Source of the DNA: an uncultured Bradyrhizobium sp.
GTDB taxonomy: Bacteria > Pseudomonadota > Alphaproteobacteria > Rhizobiales > Xanthobacteraceae
Assembly (NCBI RefSeq): GCF_936943645.1
Contig: NZ_CAKZJO010000049.1
Span: 1-64,000, forward strand
Length of the DNA stretch: 64,000 nt
Direction: 5' to 3'
In this document: positions 1 to 8,189 of the stretch, in pieces
How the letters are laid out: each line of letters starts with the position of its first letter
Position numbering within the stretch: the first letter of the stretch is position 1
Position numbers and translations under genes: made by a program
Notes under the pieces: generated by a model
Databases searched by the model: none
The model's input: the letters and a program-made list of their open reading frames with translations, nothing else
Told to the model about the DNA's origin: nothing

Positions 1-65
1 GCCCGGCTCGCGATCAAGACGACCTCGAGATCGCCCCTCTTGGTGAGCCGGGATGGCCCACACAT
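1..65 (-). CDS. Possible 5' end of a gene cut by the window edge
   Basis: Read leftward from an ATG at 65, the reverse strand encodes a stretch containing KRGDLEVVLIASR before the window ends. This resembles the first beta strands of some Nudix hydrolases, which read like LEVLLITSR just before the substrate strand. No Nudix box is visible because only about 21 residues fall inside the window. The reading frame stays open upstream of this ATG, so the start is uncertain. Treat it as a partial gene of unproven identity. Confidence 0.25.
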   Translation of the reverse strand, partial: MCGPSRLTKRGDLEVVLIASR

Positions 66-158
66 ACGCCAAAACCGAATTTCGGTAAAGTGGAATATTC
101 TTGCGCGCGTGGATTGACAGAGGCCGACACAGGGCGACGCCCATTCCGTCATCCGGAG

Positions 159-1151
159 CTAGCCTCCGAAATCCCGCGGGCTGAACGGCAGATCCATGAT
201 CTTCCATTCCTCGTACAGATTGGGCGGCAGCATCTTGTAGGGCTGGCAGTTCTGGATCGCGCTCATCGCGGACTTCATGAGCGCCACGCCCTTTGCCGAC
301 GGCGGGGCCTCGATCAGGATCGGCTCGCGCGCCAGCGTGCCGTCGGTCGCGAACACCGTGCGCAGCTTGATGTGAACGTTGTCGGCAGGGCTCAGTCCGG
401 CGGGCAACTTCGCGCAGCTCCGCAAATGACGGCGCAACTCGGCGACGATCTCGGGCGGCAGCTTGGCTCCGATCGAATCCTTGGCGTCGCCGCCATCGTC
501 CTTGGGAGCGTCCTTCGGCAGCGGCGCCGGCAATTCAGGCGGCAGGCCCAGCATGACGCCGTATTTGACGGTGACGTCAGGCTGCGGCGCCTGATAGGCA
601 GGCGGCGGAGCGGACTGAGGCGGCGGTTGCTGTGCCTGCGGCTGCGGTGGCTGCGGCATCGCCTGAGGTGGCGGTTGCTGCATCGGCTGAGGCTGCTGCG
701 GCGGCGGCTGTTGTTGCGGCGGCTGTTGCGGTGGAGGTTGTTGCGGCTGCGCGTTGGCCTCGCGCGGCTGCGGCGTCTGCGCGGGCTGTGGCTGCTTCTG
801 TTGCGCCGGTTGCTGTGATGCTGGCGGCGAAGCCTGCGGCTTGTCCGCCGGCTTTGGGGCCGGCTCTGCCTTGTCGGTGAAATCAAGCTTCGGCAGCTTC
901 AGCTCGGGCTCCGGCGGCTTCTCCTTGGGCTTTTCCTTGGGTTTTTCCTTGGCCTCCTCCTGGGCTTTCTCTTCTGCCTTGGCCTCCTCCTGCTTCACCT
1001 GCTCCGGCGTGACGATATCGACCGTCACTGTCTCCGGCTGCTGGCTGCGAAACGGATGGACTTCGCCGATCACGATGATCAGCGCCACCAGCGTCAGATG
1101 CGCGAGCACCGAGGCTGCAATGTCCGTCCGTATGAAGGTCCGCAGTTCCAT
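159..1151 (-). CDS. TonB/TolA-like envelope protein, Pro/Gln-rich
   Basis: The 330-residue protein has one N-terminal membrane segment (about residues 12-29), then a charged Lys/Glu/Pro stretch (about 45-90), then a long Pro/Gln-rich linker to about residue 195, and a folded C-terminal domain of about 100 residues. That order (anchor, extended periplasmic spacer, small C-terminal domain) is the TonB/TolA plan. The C-terminal part (IVAELRRHLRSCAKLP onward) is closer to TolA-like domains that end with an EEWKIMDL-type strand. It probably spans the periplasm and couples inner-membrane energy or Tol function to the outer membrane. No exbB/exbD, tolQ/tolR or pal gene lies nearby, so it is an orphan. 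It lies 49 bases downstream of the aldo/keto reductase on the same strand. Confidence 0.75.
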   Translation of the reverse strand: MELRTFIRTDIAASVLAHLTLVALIIVIGEVHPFRSQQPETVTVDIVTPEQVKQEEAKAEEKAQEEAKEKPKEKPKEKPPEPELKLPKLDFTDKAEPAPKPADKPQASPPASQQPAQQKQPQPAQTPQPREANAQPQQPPPQQPPQQQPPPQQPQPMQQPPPQAMPQPPQPQAQQPPPQSAPPPAYQAPQPDVTVKYGVMLGLPPELPAPLPKDAPKDDGGDAKDSIGAKLPPEIVAELRRHLRSCAKLPAGLSPADNVHIKLRTVFATDGTLAREPILIEAPPSAKGVALMKSAMSAIQNCQPYKMLPPNLYEEWKIMDLPFSPRDFGG

Positions 1152-1200
1152 CGCCTGATCTTGGATTGCCGCCCTGCTGTTAGCATACCGCGGTCTCCCC

Positions 1201-2019
1201 TCAATCCCATTTCGGGGCGAAGCCGAAATCGGTCAGACGGCCCTTCGGATTGGCGAGCGCGGCGATCTGGTTCATCTCGTCCGCCGACAGCTCGAAATCG
1301 AAGATCTCGATGTTTTCGGACAGCCGCTCGATGCGCGAGGTGCGCGGGATCGCAGCGACATTCTGTTGCACCAGCCAGCGCAGGCAGATTTGGGCCGGCG
1401 ATTTGTGGTGGGCGCGCCCGATCTCGGCCAGCGTCTGGTCGGTCTTGATGCGCCCCTTGGCGATCGGGCTGTAGGCGACGAGGGCAAGGCCATGCTGGTC
1501 GCAGGCCGCCCTCACCTTCGCCTGGTCGAGATAAGGATGATATTCGACCTGGTTGCAGACGAGCGGCTCCGGCGACAGCGCCACCGCCTGCTCGAGCAGC
1601 GCCACCGTGAAATTGGAGACGCCGATGTGGCGGGTCAGCCCCATCGTCTTCGCACGCGACAACGCGCCCAGCGTTTCCGCCAGCGGCACGTGCGAGTTGG
1701 GCCAGTGCAGCAGCAAGAGATCGACGGATGGAAGCCGCAAGCGCGCCAGGCTCTCCTTGACCGAGCGCTCGAGATCATGGGGCGCGAAATGGTTGGTCCA
1801 GACCTTGGTGGTGAGGAACACGTCGTCGCGGCGCACGCCCGAGGAACGCAGGCCGTCGCCGATCTCGCGCTCATTGTCGTAGACCTGCGCGGTATCGATG
1901 TGGCGGTAGCCGAGCCGCAGCGCCTGCTCGACCACACGCGCGGCGGGCCTTCCGCTCAGCTCCCAGGTCCCGAGCCCGATCGCCGGAATTCTTGCGCCAT
2001 TGGCCTCGACGAACAGCAT
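1201..2019 (-). CDS. Aldo/keto reductase (2,5-diketo-D-gluconate reductase type)
   Basis: The 272-residue cytosolic NADPH-dependent carbonyl reductase has the full AKR catalytic set: Asp42 and Tyr47 in HIDTAQVYDNE, Lys72 in LTTKVW, and His105 in LLLLHWPN. The GVSNF and IPRTS motifs of the barrel and cofactor site are present. The ATG at 2019 was chosen because AGAGGAG lies just upstream and the family begins at this point; the frame is open further upstream but lacks homology there. The exact substrate cannot be read from sequence. The family reduces keto sugars, aldehydes and methylglyoxal. Confidence 0.9.
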   Translation of the reverse strand: MLFVEANGARIPAIGLGTWELSGRPAARVVEQALRLGYRHIDTAQVYDNEREIGDGLRSSGVRRDDVFLTTKVWTNHFAPHDLERSVKESLARLRLPSVDLLLLHWPNSHVPLAETLGALSRAKTMGLTRHIGVSNFTVALLEQAVALSPEPLVCNQVEYHPYLDQAKVRAACDQHGLALVAYSPIAKGRIKTDQTLAEIGRAHHKSPAQICLRWLVQQNVAAIPRTSRIERLSENIEIFDFELSADEMNQIAALANPKGRLTDFGFAPKWD

Positions 2020-2190
2020 GAGGACTCCTCTTCCGTTGCGGCAGCCCCTGACGTCATCAGGCCTCATTATGGACCCGGCCCCTGACGCTGCCAACGGAGG
2101 CGGCGGCAGTTCGGCCGGGATATTTGGCGCAGTGCTAACGGGAGGTTCGCGTCCGGCCGCGTCGGCGCGCGACGTCCGGCCCTTGAGGCA

Positions 2191-2502
2191 TCAGGCTTTG
2201 GCGAGCGCCTGGAACACGGTATCCGGGGCATGTGCGATCACCGCGAGCAGTGCGCGGGCCGGTCCCCGCGGAGCCCGCTTGCCCTGTTCCCAGTTGCGGA
2301 TGGTCTCGACGGGAACGCCGAGTTTTGCCGCGAACTCCATCTGGGTCAGGCAGGCGCGGCGGCGCAGATCGCGCACCGCGAGCGATGAGGTCTCGCCGGT
2401 CGCGACAGTGGCCGTGGGCTCGACCGCAGACGGCTGGACCGGAAATTCCTGTCCGTCCCGCAACTCAACGACCCGCCCGTCCGCCTTCAGCCGCAACCGC
2501 AT
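2191..2502 (-). CDS. Small XRE-type helix-turn-helix protein
   Basis: The 103-residue protein has an N-terminal beta-like segment of about 45 residues (RLRLKADGRVVELRDG) and a C-terminal HTH covering about residues 50-95 (TQMEFAAKLGVPVETIRNWE). The HTH matches the NadS/HigA-type antitoxin and XRE regulator fold, including the conserved E-F-A and NWEQGKR turn. No toxin gene sits next to it, so a solitary regulator is more likely than an antitoxin. The 171 bases between it and the aldo/keto reductase hold no recognised gene. Confidence 0.75.
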   Translation of the reverse strand: MRLRLKADGRVVELRDGQEFPVQPSAVEPTATVATGETSSLAVRDLRRRACLTQMEFAAKLGVPVETIRNWEQGKRAPRGPARALLAVIAHAPDTVFQALAKA

Positions 2503-2570
2503 GTCCAGTCCCCCAAGCGTGGGCGATGATGCGGCAGGTCGCTTAAGGTCGGATTAAAGATGACGGTCTC

Positions 2571-2712
2571 GTGCCCCGGACGCAGCGCATCGCGCCGCGT
2601 TTGCGGCGTCGTGCGCTGTTGAGCCGGGGCCCATCTGGCCGCGGAGTATGCCGCGTGCCGGGTCCCGGTTCTGCGCAGCAACGCGAAGAGCGTTGCAGCG
2701 CGCCCGGGACAC
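2571..2712. repeat. Intergenic palindromic element, two inverted copies
   Basis: A unit beginning GTGCCCCGGACGCAGCGCA and ending GAGCCGGGGCCCA (about 2571-2635) is followed by an inverted, diverged copy ending GCGCCCGGGACAC (about 2655-2712). Each unit is itself a hairpin. Elements with GTGCCCCGGACGC...GCCGGGACCCA arms are scattered in Bradyrhizobium intergenic DNA. The element lies between the HTH gene and mgtE and encodes nothing. It fills part of a 337-base stretch that has no gene. Confidence 0.7.
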
Positions 2713-2734
2713 AGAGCGAGGGCGCCGCTGCCCA

Positions 2735-2827
2735 CCCCGTCATTGCGAGCGCAGCGAAGCAATCCAGACTGCCTCCGCGGAGACAGTCTGGATTGCTTCG
2801 TCGCAAGAGCTCCTCGCAATGACGGGG
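2735..2827. repeat. REP-like palindrome, copy 1
   Basis: This is a near-perfect inverted repeat. CCCCGTCATTGCGAGCG at the left end pairs with CTCGCAATGACGGGG at the right end, and AAGCAATCCAGACTG pairs with CAGTCTGGATTGCTT inside. A second, diverged copy lies at 36723-36813. It sits just past the mgtE stop codon and could also help end that transcript. Confidence 0.85.
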
Positions 2828-2839
2828 AGAGACCGCCCC

Positions 2840-4261
2840 CTACCTCAACCCGAACCACAGCGTGGCGATGCCGAGGAAGGAGAAGAACCCGACCACATCC
2901 GTCACCGTCGTCACGAACGTCCCCGACGCCACCGCCGGATCGGCCCGGACGCGCTCCAGCGCCATCGGGATCAGGATGCCGCCGAGCGCGCCGGCGACGA
3001 GGTTGCAGATGATCGCGAGCCCGATGACGATGCCGAGGCCCGGGATCTTGAACCAGGCCACCGCCGCGATGCCCGTGATCACCGCGAAGGCGAGCCCGTT
3101 GACGAGACCGACCAGCGCCTCGCGCATCACCACGCGCCAGGCGTTGGAGGAGCCGAGCTCGCGCGTCGCCAGCGCCCGCACCGCCACCGTCATGGTCTGG
3201 GTTGCGGCGTTGCCGCCCTGGCTCGCCACGATCGGCGCCAGCACAGCGAGCGCGACCATCTTCTCGAGCTGGCCCTCGAACAGGCCGAGCACGGAGGATG
3301 CCAGGAAGGCGGTGGCGAGATTGACCAGCAGCCAGTTGAACCGGCCGCGCGCAATGGTCAGGAAGGTATCCGACAGCTCTTCGTCGCTGGTGACGCCGCC
3401 GAGCGCCTTGAGGTACTCATCCGCCTCCTCCTCGATGACGTCGACGACGTCGTCGACGGTGATGACGCCGACCAGGCGGTCCTGGGTGTCGAGCACCGGG
3501 GCTGCGACCAGATTGTACTTGCCGAACATGCGCGCGACCTCTTCCTGGTCCTCCAGGACGGAGACGCGGCGGCGGTCCTCGTCGGTCAGCTCAGTCAGCG
3601 CCACCGGCCGACGCGCGCGCAGCAGCACGTCGAGCGGGACCGCGCCCTGCCAGTGCTGGTCCTTGTCGACGACGTAGATCTCGTAGAAGCGGTCGGGCAG
3701 ATCCGGCGTCTCCCGCATGTAGTCGATCGCCTGCCCCACGGTGAAATCCTGGGGCACCGCGATGAACTCGGTCTGCATCCGGCGGCCCGCGGAATTCTCG
3801 GGATACAGCAGGCTGCGCTCGAGCGCGACGCGTTCGCGCAGCGGCAGCTTCTCGAGGATCTCCTCCTGCTCGGCCTGGTCGAGGGTCTCCAGCAGTTCGA
3901 CCGCGTCGTCGGATTCGAGCTCGCGGACGCCCTCGGCGACCGTCTCCGGCGGCAGCTCGTCCAGGATCTCCTCGCGGACGCCCTCGTCGACCTCGTTCAG
4001 CGCGGAGAAGTCGAAGTCGGTCCCGGTCAGCTCGACCAGGCGGACACGGTCGTCGGGCTCGAGAGCGCCGATGAGATCGCCGAGATCGGCCTCGTGCAGC
4101 TCGGCGACGCAGGCGCGCAGCGATGCGCTGTCGCCGGCCTCGATCGCATGCGCGATCTCCTCGACGAATTCATGCCTGATTTCGCCGTCTTCATTGCGCA
4201 TCGGCACGTGGTCGAGTACCGAATCCGCAGCGGTCGGGGCGCCGTCCATATGTTCATCCAT
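2840..4261 (-). CDS. mgtE: Magnesium transporter MgtE
   Basis: The 473-residue inner-membrane Mg2+ channel has the family layout: an acidic N-domain of helical repeats (about 20-150, rich in ALEPDDR, LVELTG and LPPETVAEGVRELESDDAVELL), a tandem CBS pair (about 155-285, with VGVITVDDVVDVIEEEADE), and a C-terminal five-helix pore (about 300-473) with the family's ASQGGNAATQTMT pore motif. Length fits MgtE (about 450). The ATG at 4261 follows GGCGAGGCG; the open frame upstream of it lacks homology. It is divergent from the first NodB-type deacetylase across a gap of about 80 bases. No Mg riboswitch is visible there. Confidence 0.95.
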   Translation of the reverse strand: MDEHMDGAPTAADSVLDHVPMRNEDGEIRHEFVEEIAHAIEAGDSASLRACVAELHEADLGDLIGALEPDDRVRLVELTGTDFDFSALNEVDEGVREEILDELPPETVAEGVRELESDDAVELLETLDQAEQEEILEKLPLRERVALERSLLYPENSAGRRMQTEFIAVPQDFTVGQAIDYMRETPDLPDRFYEIYVVDKDQHWQGAVPLDVLLRARRPVALTELTDEDRRRVSVLEDQEEVARMFGKYNLVAAPVLDTQDRLVGVITVDDVVDVIEEEADEYLKALGGVTSDEELSDTFLTIARGRFNWLLVNLATAFLASSVLGLFEGQLEKMVALAVLAPIVASQGGNAATQTMTVAVRALATRELGSSNAWRVVMREALVGLVNGLAFAVITGIAAVAWFKIPGLGIVIGLAIICNLVAGALGGILIPMALERVRADPAVASGTFVTTVTDVVGFFSFLGIATLWFGLR

Positions 4262-4344
4262 GGTGCGCCTCGCCGTTTGACAGGTTGGAACGAGTGGTCT
4301 GGGCTGATGGTTCAGGCAATACCCACAAGGCGACTCCAAGCGCA

Positions 4345-5151
4345 ATGACAAAGATGCTTCGACTGAGGTGGACCTCGATGTCGCTGGGCGCGGTGCTTGC
4401 GGCCCTTGCCGGCATCGCCTCGACCGATGCCGCCGAGTGTCCACGCAAGGACGCGCTCGGCACCTTCCGCGTGCTGAGCGTCGATGCCAGGACCACGCCG
4501 CGCGTCGGCCTGAAGAGCTTTCCGCAGACGCTGCCGCTCGCCGATCGCGAGGTCGTGCTGACCTTCGACGACGGGCCTTATCCGCCGACGACCTCGAAGG
4601 TGCTGGCGGCGCTGGCACAGGAATGCGTGCGCGCGACCTTCTTCCTGATCGGCCTGCACGCCTCCCAGTATCCCGACATGGTCAAGCGCATCGCCCGCGA
4701 AGGCCACACCATCGGCCACCACACCTTCTCGCATCCGTTCATGGCACGGATCCCGTTCGAGAAGGCCAGGAGCGAGATCGACCGCGGCATTTCGGCGGTC
4801 GAGACGGCGCTGCACGGGGTCTCAACCACGACGCCCTCGACGCCGTTCTTCCGCTTCCCCTATTTCGAGGCCACCCAGGCCGAGCTCGATCTGCTCCAGT
4901 CGCGCGGCATCGTCGTGTTCGGGGCCGATCTGTGGGCCAGCGACTGGAACGAGATGACGCCGGAGCAGGAGCTGAAGCTCGTCACCGAGCGCCTCGCGGC
5001 CAGCGGCAAGGGCATCGTCCTCTTCCACGACCCCAAGGCCCGCACCGCCGCGATCATGCCGGCCTTCCTGCGCTATTTGCGCGAGAACGGCTACCGGATC
5101 GTCCACATCGTACCGTCGGGCACGTCACAGAAGAACGCCGACGCGCGCTGA
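4345..5151 (+). CDS. Secreted NodB-type polysaccharide deacetylase, first of a pair
   Basis: The 268-residue protein has an N-terminal signal peptide (hydrophobic run to about residue 30, SLGAVLAALAG then ASTDAAE). The carbohydrate esterase 4 motifs are all present: TFDDG (Asp75/Asp76), HHTFSH with metal His126 and His130, FFRFPYF, GADLWASDW, and IVLFHD with His228. It should remove N-acetyl groups from cell-wall or extracellular glycan. The true start may be ATG 4345 or 4354; the frame opens at 4285 without a signal-like sequence. A paralogue follows at 5331. Confidence 0.85.
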   Translation: MTKMLRLRWTSMSLGAVLAALAGIASTDAAECPRKDALGTFRVLSVDARTTPRVGLKSFPQTLPLADREVVLTFDDGPYPPTTSKVLAALAQECVRATFFLIGLHASQYPDMVKRIAREGHTIGHHTFSHPFMARIPFEKARSEIDRGISAVETALHGVSTTTPSTPFFRFPYFEATQAELDLLQSRGIVVFGADLWASDWNEMTPEQELKLVTERLAASGKGIVLFHDPKARTAAIMPAFLRYLRENGYRIVHIVPSGTSQKNADAR

Positions 5152-5330
5152 TGCCGGAATGTCACGCCTGACCAAAATGGGGTGATTTGGGCCCTATTAA
5201 CACTCTGTTCATGCTACGCCCTGCAAATGGACGGGGACTTTGTCTCGGGAAAGGCCCTTGGCGCCTGAACCGTTTCCTGATGTCTCCGACCTACTATGGC
5301 GGCAATCGCATATGAGGGCAGACCGGGTTC

Positions 5331-6605
5331 ATGATCGGAAGTAGCGTTGTTTTGCGGACGCGATCGTGGATCGTCCTTTGCCTCGGTGGTTTCCTCGGAT
5401 GTTCGGTCCTGGGAGCGCCGGCAGCGCGCGCGGCCGACTGTCCGGGCCATCCGGATGCGCTCGGGACGTCCCGCACCCTCGTGGTCGATCCGCGCGAGCA
5501 TCCGCGCATCGGCACCATGCAGTACCGCGAGACGCTGCCGCTGAAGGATCATGAAGTCGTCCTGACCTTCGATGACGGTCCCTTGCCGAAATATTCCAAC
5601 CAGGTCCTCAAGATGCTCGACGACGAGTGCATCAAGGCGACCTTCTTCATCATCGGCAGCCAGGCCAAGGCGAACCCGGAGGGCGTGCGCAAGCTGGTGG
5701 CGGCGGGGCACACTGTCGGCACCCACAGCATGAACCATCCGCTGACCTTCGACCGGATGGGGATCGAGAAATTCGAGCCCGAGATCAACGGCGGCATCGA
5801 GTGGACTTCGGCCGCGATGACCGATCCGTCAAAACTCGCGCCGTTCTTCCGCATTCCCGGCCTGATGCGCGCCGAGGGCGTCGAGAACTATCTGATCTCG
5901 CGCGGCATCCAGGTCTGGAGCGCCGACTTCCCGGCCGACGATTGGCGCCACGTGTCGTCCGACCGCGTCTATCAGCTCGCGATCCAGCGCCTGGAGGCCA
6001 AGGGCAAGGGCATCCTGCTACTGCACGACATCCAGGCCCGCACGGTGGCGGCGCTGCCGAAGATCATCCGCGACCTGAAGGCGCGCGGCTATCGCATCGT
6101 TCATGTGGTGCCGGCGACCGCCGACCGGCCGGCGACGCCGACCACGCCGGTGGAATGGCTGCTGCATCCGCCGACCGAGACCGTGCCGATCGCGCGCTGG
6201 CCGCGTGTCCCGAACTTCGTGTTCACGCAGACCAGGACGCTTCCGGCGCCCTCGCTCGCCGACCTCAATGCGCAGACCGAGCATCAGCCGCTGCTGCCGC
6301 GCCGGACCAAGGGCCAGATGGATATCGCATCCACCCTGCCCGTGCCCGGCAGCGCTCTCTTTGCGATCCCTGAAGGCTCGGTTGAGGTGCTGCTGTCGAC
6401 GACGTTGTCGCGGCGCTCCGCAACGCGGCTGGCGATGGCGGCCGAGACGCCGCATGCGACCAGAGGCAAGACCGCAAAGGGCAAGGCCGCCAGGCTCCAG
6501 GCTCGGCACGCGCATGCGGCTCCGGCCGCACCGAAGCATGCCGCGCAGGCCAAGAGCGGTACGCCGCGCCCGACCCGCGTCGCCAGTCTGAAGAAGCGCG
6601 CTTAG
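5331..6605 (+). CDS. Secreted NodB-type polysaccharide deacetylase with a basic C-terminal tail
   Basis: The 424-residue paralogue of the preceding gene has a signal peptide (hydrophobic 13-30, cleaved near AARAADC). CE4 motifs are TFDDG with Asp81/Asp82, HSMNH with metal His132 and His136, FFRIPG, SADFPADDW and ILLLHD. The catalytic domain ends near residue 265. A tail of about 155 residues follows, Pro-rich at first and then strongly Lys/Arg/Ala/His-rich, which may bind an acidic wall polymer. The first paralogue lacks this tail. Both share the CPxxDALGTxR opening, which suggests a tandem duplication. It is convergent with the next gene, with 3 bases between stops. Confidence 0.85.
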   Translation: MIGSSVVLRTRSWIVLCLGGFLGCSVLGAPAARAADCPGHPDALGTSRTLVVDPREHPRIGTMQYRETLPLKDHEVVLTFDDGPLPKYSNQVLKMLDDECIKATFFIIGSQAKANPEGVRKLVAAGHTVGTHSMNHPLTFDRMGIEKFEPEINGGIEWTSAAMTDPSKLAPFFRIPGLMRAEGVENYLISRGIQVWSADFPADDWRHVSSDRVYQLAIQRLEAKGKGILLLHDIQARTVAALPKIIRDLKARGYRIVHVVPATADRPATPTTPVEWLLHPPTETVPIARWPRVPNFVFTQTRTLPAPSLADLNAQTEHQPLLPRRTKGQMDIASTLPVPGSALFAIPEGSVEVLLSTTLSRRSATRLAMAAETPHATRGKTAKGKAARLQARHAHAAPAAPKHAAQAKSGTPRPTRVASLKKRA

Positions 6606-6608
6606 CCC

Positions 6609-6983
6609 CTATTGCCGCATGATCGCGGCGACGCAGAGCAGCACGATCAGCGCGAGGAAGAACAGGTCCATGTAGGACTTGAGCTCGCCGTCGCGCCGCA
6701 GCCGGGCGACATCGGCGACGACCTGCTTGCGCGCGTTCGTGCCTCCGGAGCCGTCGTTGATCGGGCCCTGCAGGCGCCTCGTCTCGGCTTCGAGCTTCTC
6801 GATCTTCTGGAAAAAGTAGAACGCGCGGAGCGTCGAGACCGCGCGCATCGCGGCATAGACCAGCACCAGGATCGCCAGGATCGCCCGGTTCGGATATTTC
6901 TCCATGAAGTTCAGGCTGAAATAGACCACCGCCATGAACGCGAAGTTGGTGAAGAAGCGGTAGACGAAGCTGAGAAAAACCAT
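6609..6983 (-). CDS. Small integral membrane protein, unknown function
   Basis: The 124-residue protein has hydrophobic segments at about 4-24, 34-50 and 103-121, with a charged, probably cytosolic stretch between them (KIEKLEAETRRLQGP...). The middle part has coiled-coil-like heptads. I do not recognise a domain family. Its stop lies 3 bases from the stop of the NodB-type gene, and it faces away from the next gene at 7272. Role unknown. Confidence 0.7.
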   Translation of the reverse strand: MVFLSFVYRFFTNFAFMAVVYFSLNFMEKYPNRAILAILVLVYAAMRAVSTLRAFYFFQKIEKLEAETRRLQGPINDGSGGTNARKQVVADVARLRRDGELKSYMDLFFLALIVLLCVAAIMRQ

Positions 6984-7271
6984 GCTGGCTCGAGCCTTGA
7001 GAGAGAGCGCAACCGGGATCGTGTTGCGACATGCGGGATCGGGGGAACCAGACCGGAACGGCCGGCTGGGGTGCCGTGCAGGCCCGTCTATGCCAACTTT
7101 GTTTCAACAAAGATACTGCAAGTCGCCGCCTTTTAGCCACACGCCGCCATAATGCAAGCCGGACGACGGCCTTCGCCCTGCCCCCGCGCAGCGCACCCGC
7201 AACGGCTCAATGGCGATCTGGCGGAAGTCGCGATAGACTATCGCCGTGCCGCCACATCCGGGGTCTTGCCG

Positions 7272-7529
7272 ATGCCGAAGAAGGGAATCACCGGCCACGA
7301 CGAATGGGTTCTGACCGAGGCCCTCGCGACCGCGCTGGTCGCGCTGGAGCAGCTCGAACCCAAGCACCAGCCGAACGCGCATATGGACGACATCCGCAAG
7401 ATGCTCTCGAGCGGCAAGGAGCCGGCGGCGGTGAGCCTGCATCTCGCCCAGGCCAAATGCCGCCTGTTTCCCGACCTCGACCCGCTGGAGATCTACCGGG
7501 AGTACGGCATCGGTGAGGAATATGGCTGA
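7272..7529 (+). CDS. Small conserved-looking protein, unknown function
   Basis: The 85-residue soluble protein begins MPKKGITGHDEW and ends IYREYGIGEEYG. The ATG at 7272 was chosen because the sequence upstream in the same frame (from 7152) is Arg/Pro-rich and looks non-coding. The body is mostly helical with several acidic and Leu-rich turns. No known motif was seen. No strong ribosome site precedes it. Confidence 0.55.
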   Translation: MPKKGITGHDEWVLTEALATALVALEQLEPKHQPNAHMDDIRKMLSSGKEPAAVSLHLAQAKCRLFPDLDPLEIYREYGIGEEYG

Positions 7530-7550
7530 CGCGACGGGCAGCGATCGCGC

Positions 7551-7739
7551 CTAAGGCCCGCCCGCCACCGATCCCGCGATCACCATGACCAGCGCGCCGA
7601 GGTCGATCCTGCCATTGACGGTCAGCTCCTCCGAGCTGCCCGCATCCCTGGCGCCGTCGACCTTGAGCGCTTGCGGCCGGTTGGCAGCCTGCCGCTGCAG
7701 CTCGCCGACGATGGCTTGCTTGAGTTTCTCTTCCAGCAT
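7551..7739 (-). CDS. Short protein following the copper-storage gene
   Basis: The 62-residue protein starts MLEEKLKQAIVGELQRQAAN. A strong GAAGGAG ribosome site lies at good distance from ATG 7739. It ends with a short hydrophobic, Gly-rich tail (LGALVMVIAGSVAGG). Its start is 11 bases after the stop of the cysteine-rich protein gene, so the two are probably co-transcribed. I do not recognise the family. Confidence 0.65.
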   Translation of the reverse strand: MLEEKLKQAIVGELQRQAANRPQALKVDGARDAGSSEELTVNGRIDLGALVMVIAGSVAGGP

Positions 7740-7750
7740 GGGCTGCTCCT

Positions 7751-8080
7751 TCAGGCCGCCATCGCGCGGCAGGATTGTGCGCAGGAGCGGCACATGGCGA
7801 CGCATTCGTCCATGCCGCCGACGCGTTCACAGTCCGCGGCGCATTCGGTACAGATTTCGGCGCACTCGCCGCAGGTATGCCGGTGGTGCGGGGTGTTGAT
7901 CAGCATGAAATGCGCGGCCGTCCGGCATATCTCGGCGCAGGCCATCATCAGGCGGAAGTGTTTTGGCTCGACGTGCTTGCCGCCGGTCTCGAGGCAGTGG
8001 TTCATCGCGGTGCCGAGGCAGGTCTGGTAGCAGCTCATGCAGAGCGCGATGCAGCGGGTCATGTCTTCCGATTGCGCCAT
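7751..8080 (-). CDS. Cysteine-rich four-helix-bundle copper-binding protein (Csp type)
   Basis: The 109-residue protein carries 16 cysteines, mostly in CxxxC or CxxC spacing along predicted helices (CIALCMSCYQTC, CGECAEICTECAADC, CVAMCRSCAQSC). That is the pattern of Csp copper-storage proteins, which bind many Cu(I) ions in the core of a four-helix bundle. There is no signal peptide, so it is probably a cytosolic Csp3-like form. The ATG at 8080 follows AGGAGAG; upstream sequence in frame lacks homology. A His/Thr-rich loop (NTPHHRHTC) may form the copper entry site. It is followed by a short co-directional gene. Confidence 0.85.
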   Translation of the reverse strand: MAQSEDMTRCIALCMSCYQTCLGTAMNHCLETGGKHVEPKHFRLMMACAEICRTAAHFMLINTPHHRHTCGECAEICTECAADCERVGGMDECVAMCRSCAQSCRAMAA

Positions 8081-8189
8081 CCGTTCTCTCCTGTTGCGCA
8101 TCGCCCCGCTCAACCAAGGCGGGGCAGCGCGCTTCGTTCCTGCGGCGAACGATCTCCGCCGACGATCAGGCAATCGAACCGCGAGGGTG

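Noticed and set aside
2191..2502. Reading the HTH protein as half of a toxin-antitoxin pair.
   Set aside because: No toxin-like gene lies on either side; the 171-base gap beside it has no coding frame of the right kind.
4312..4815. Reverse-strand frame opposite the first NodB-type gene.
   Set aside because: Shadow of the deacetylase gene, which has all CE4 motifs.
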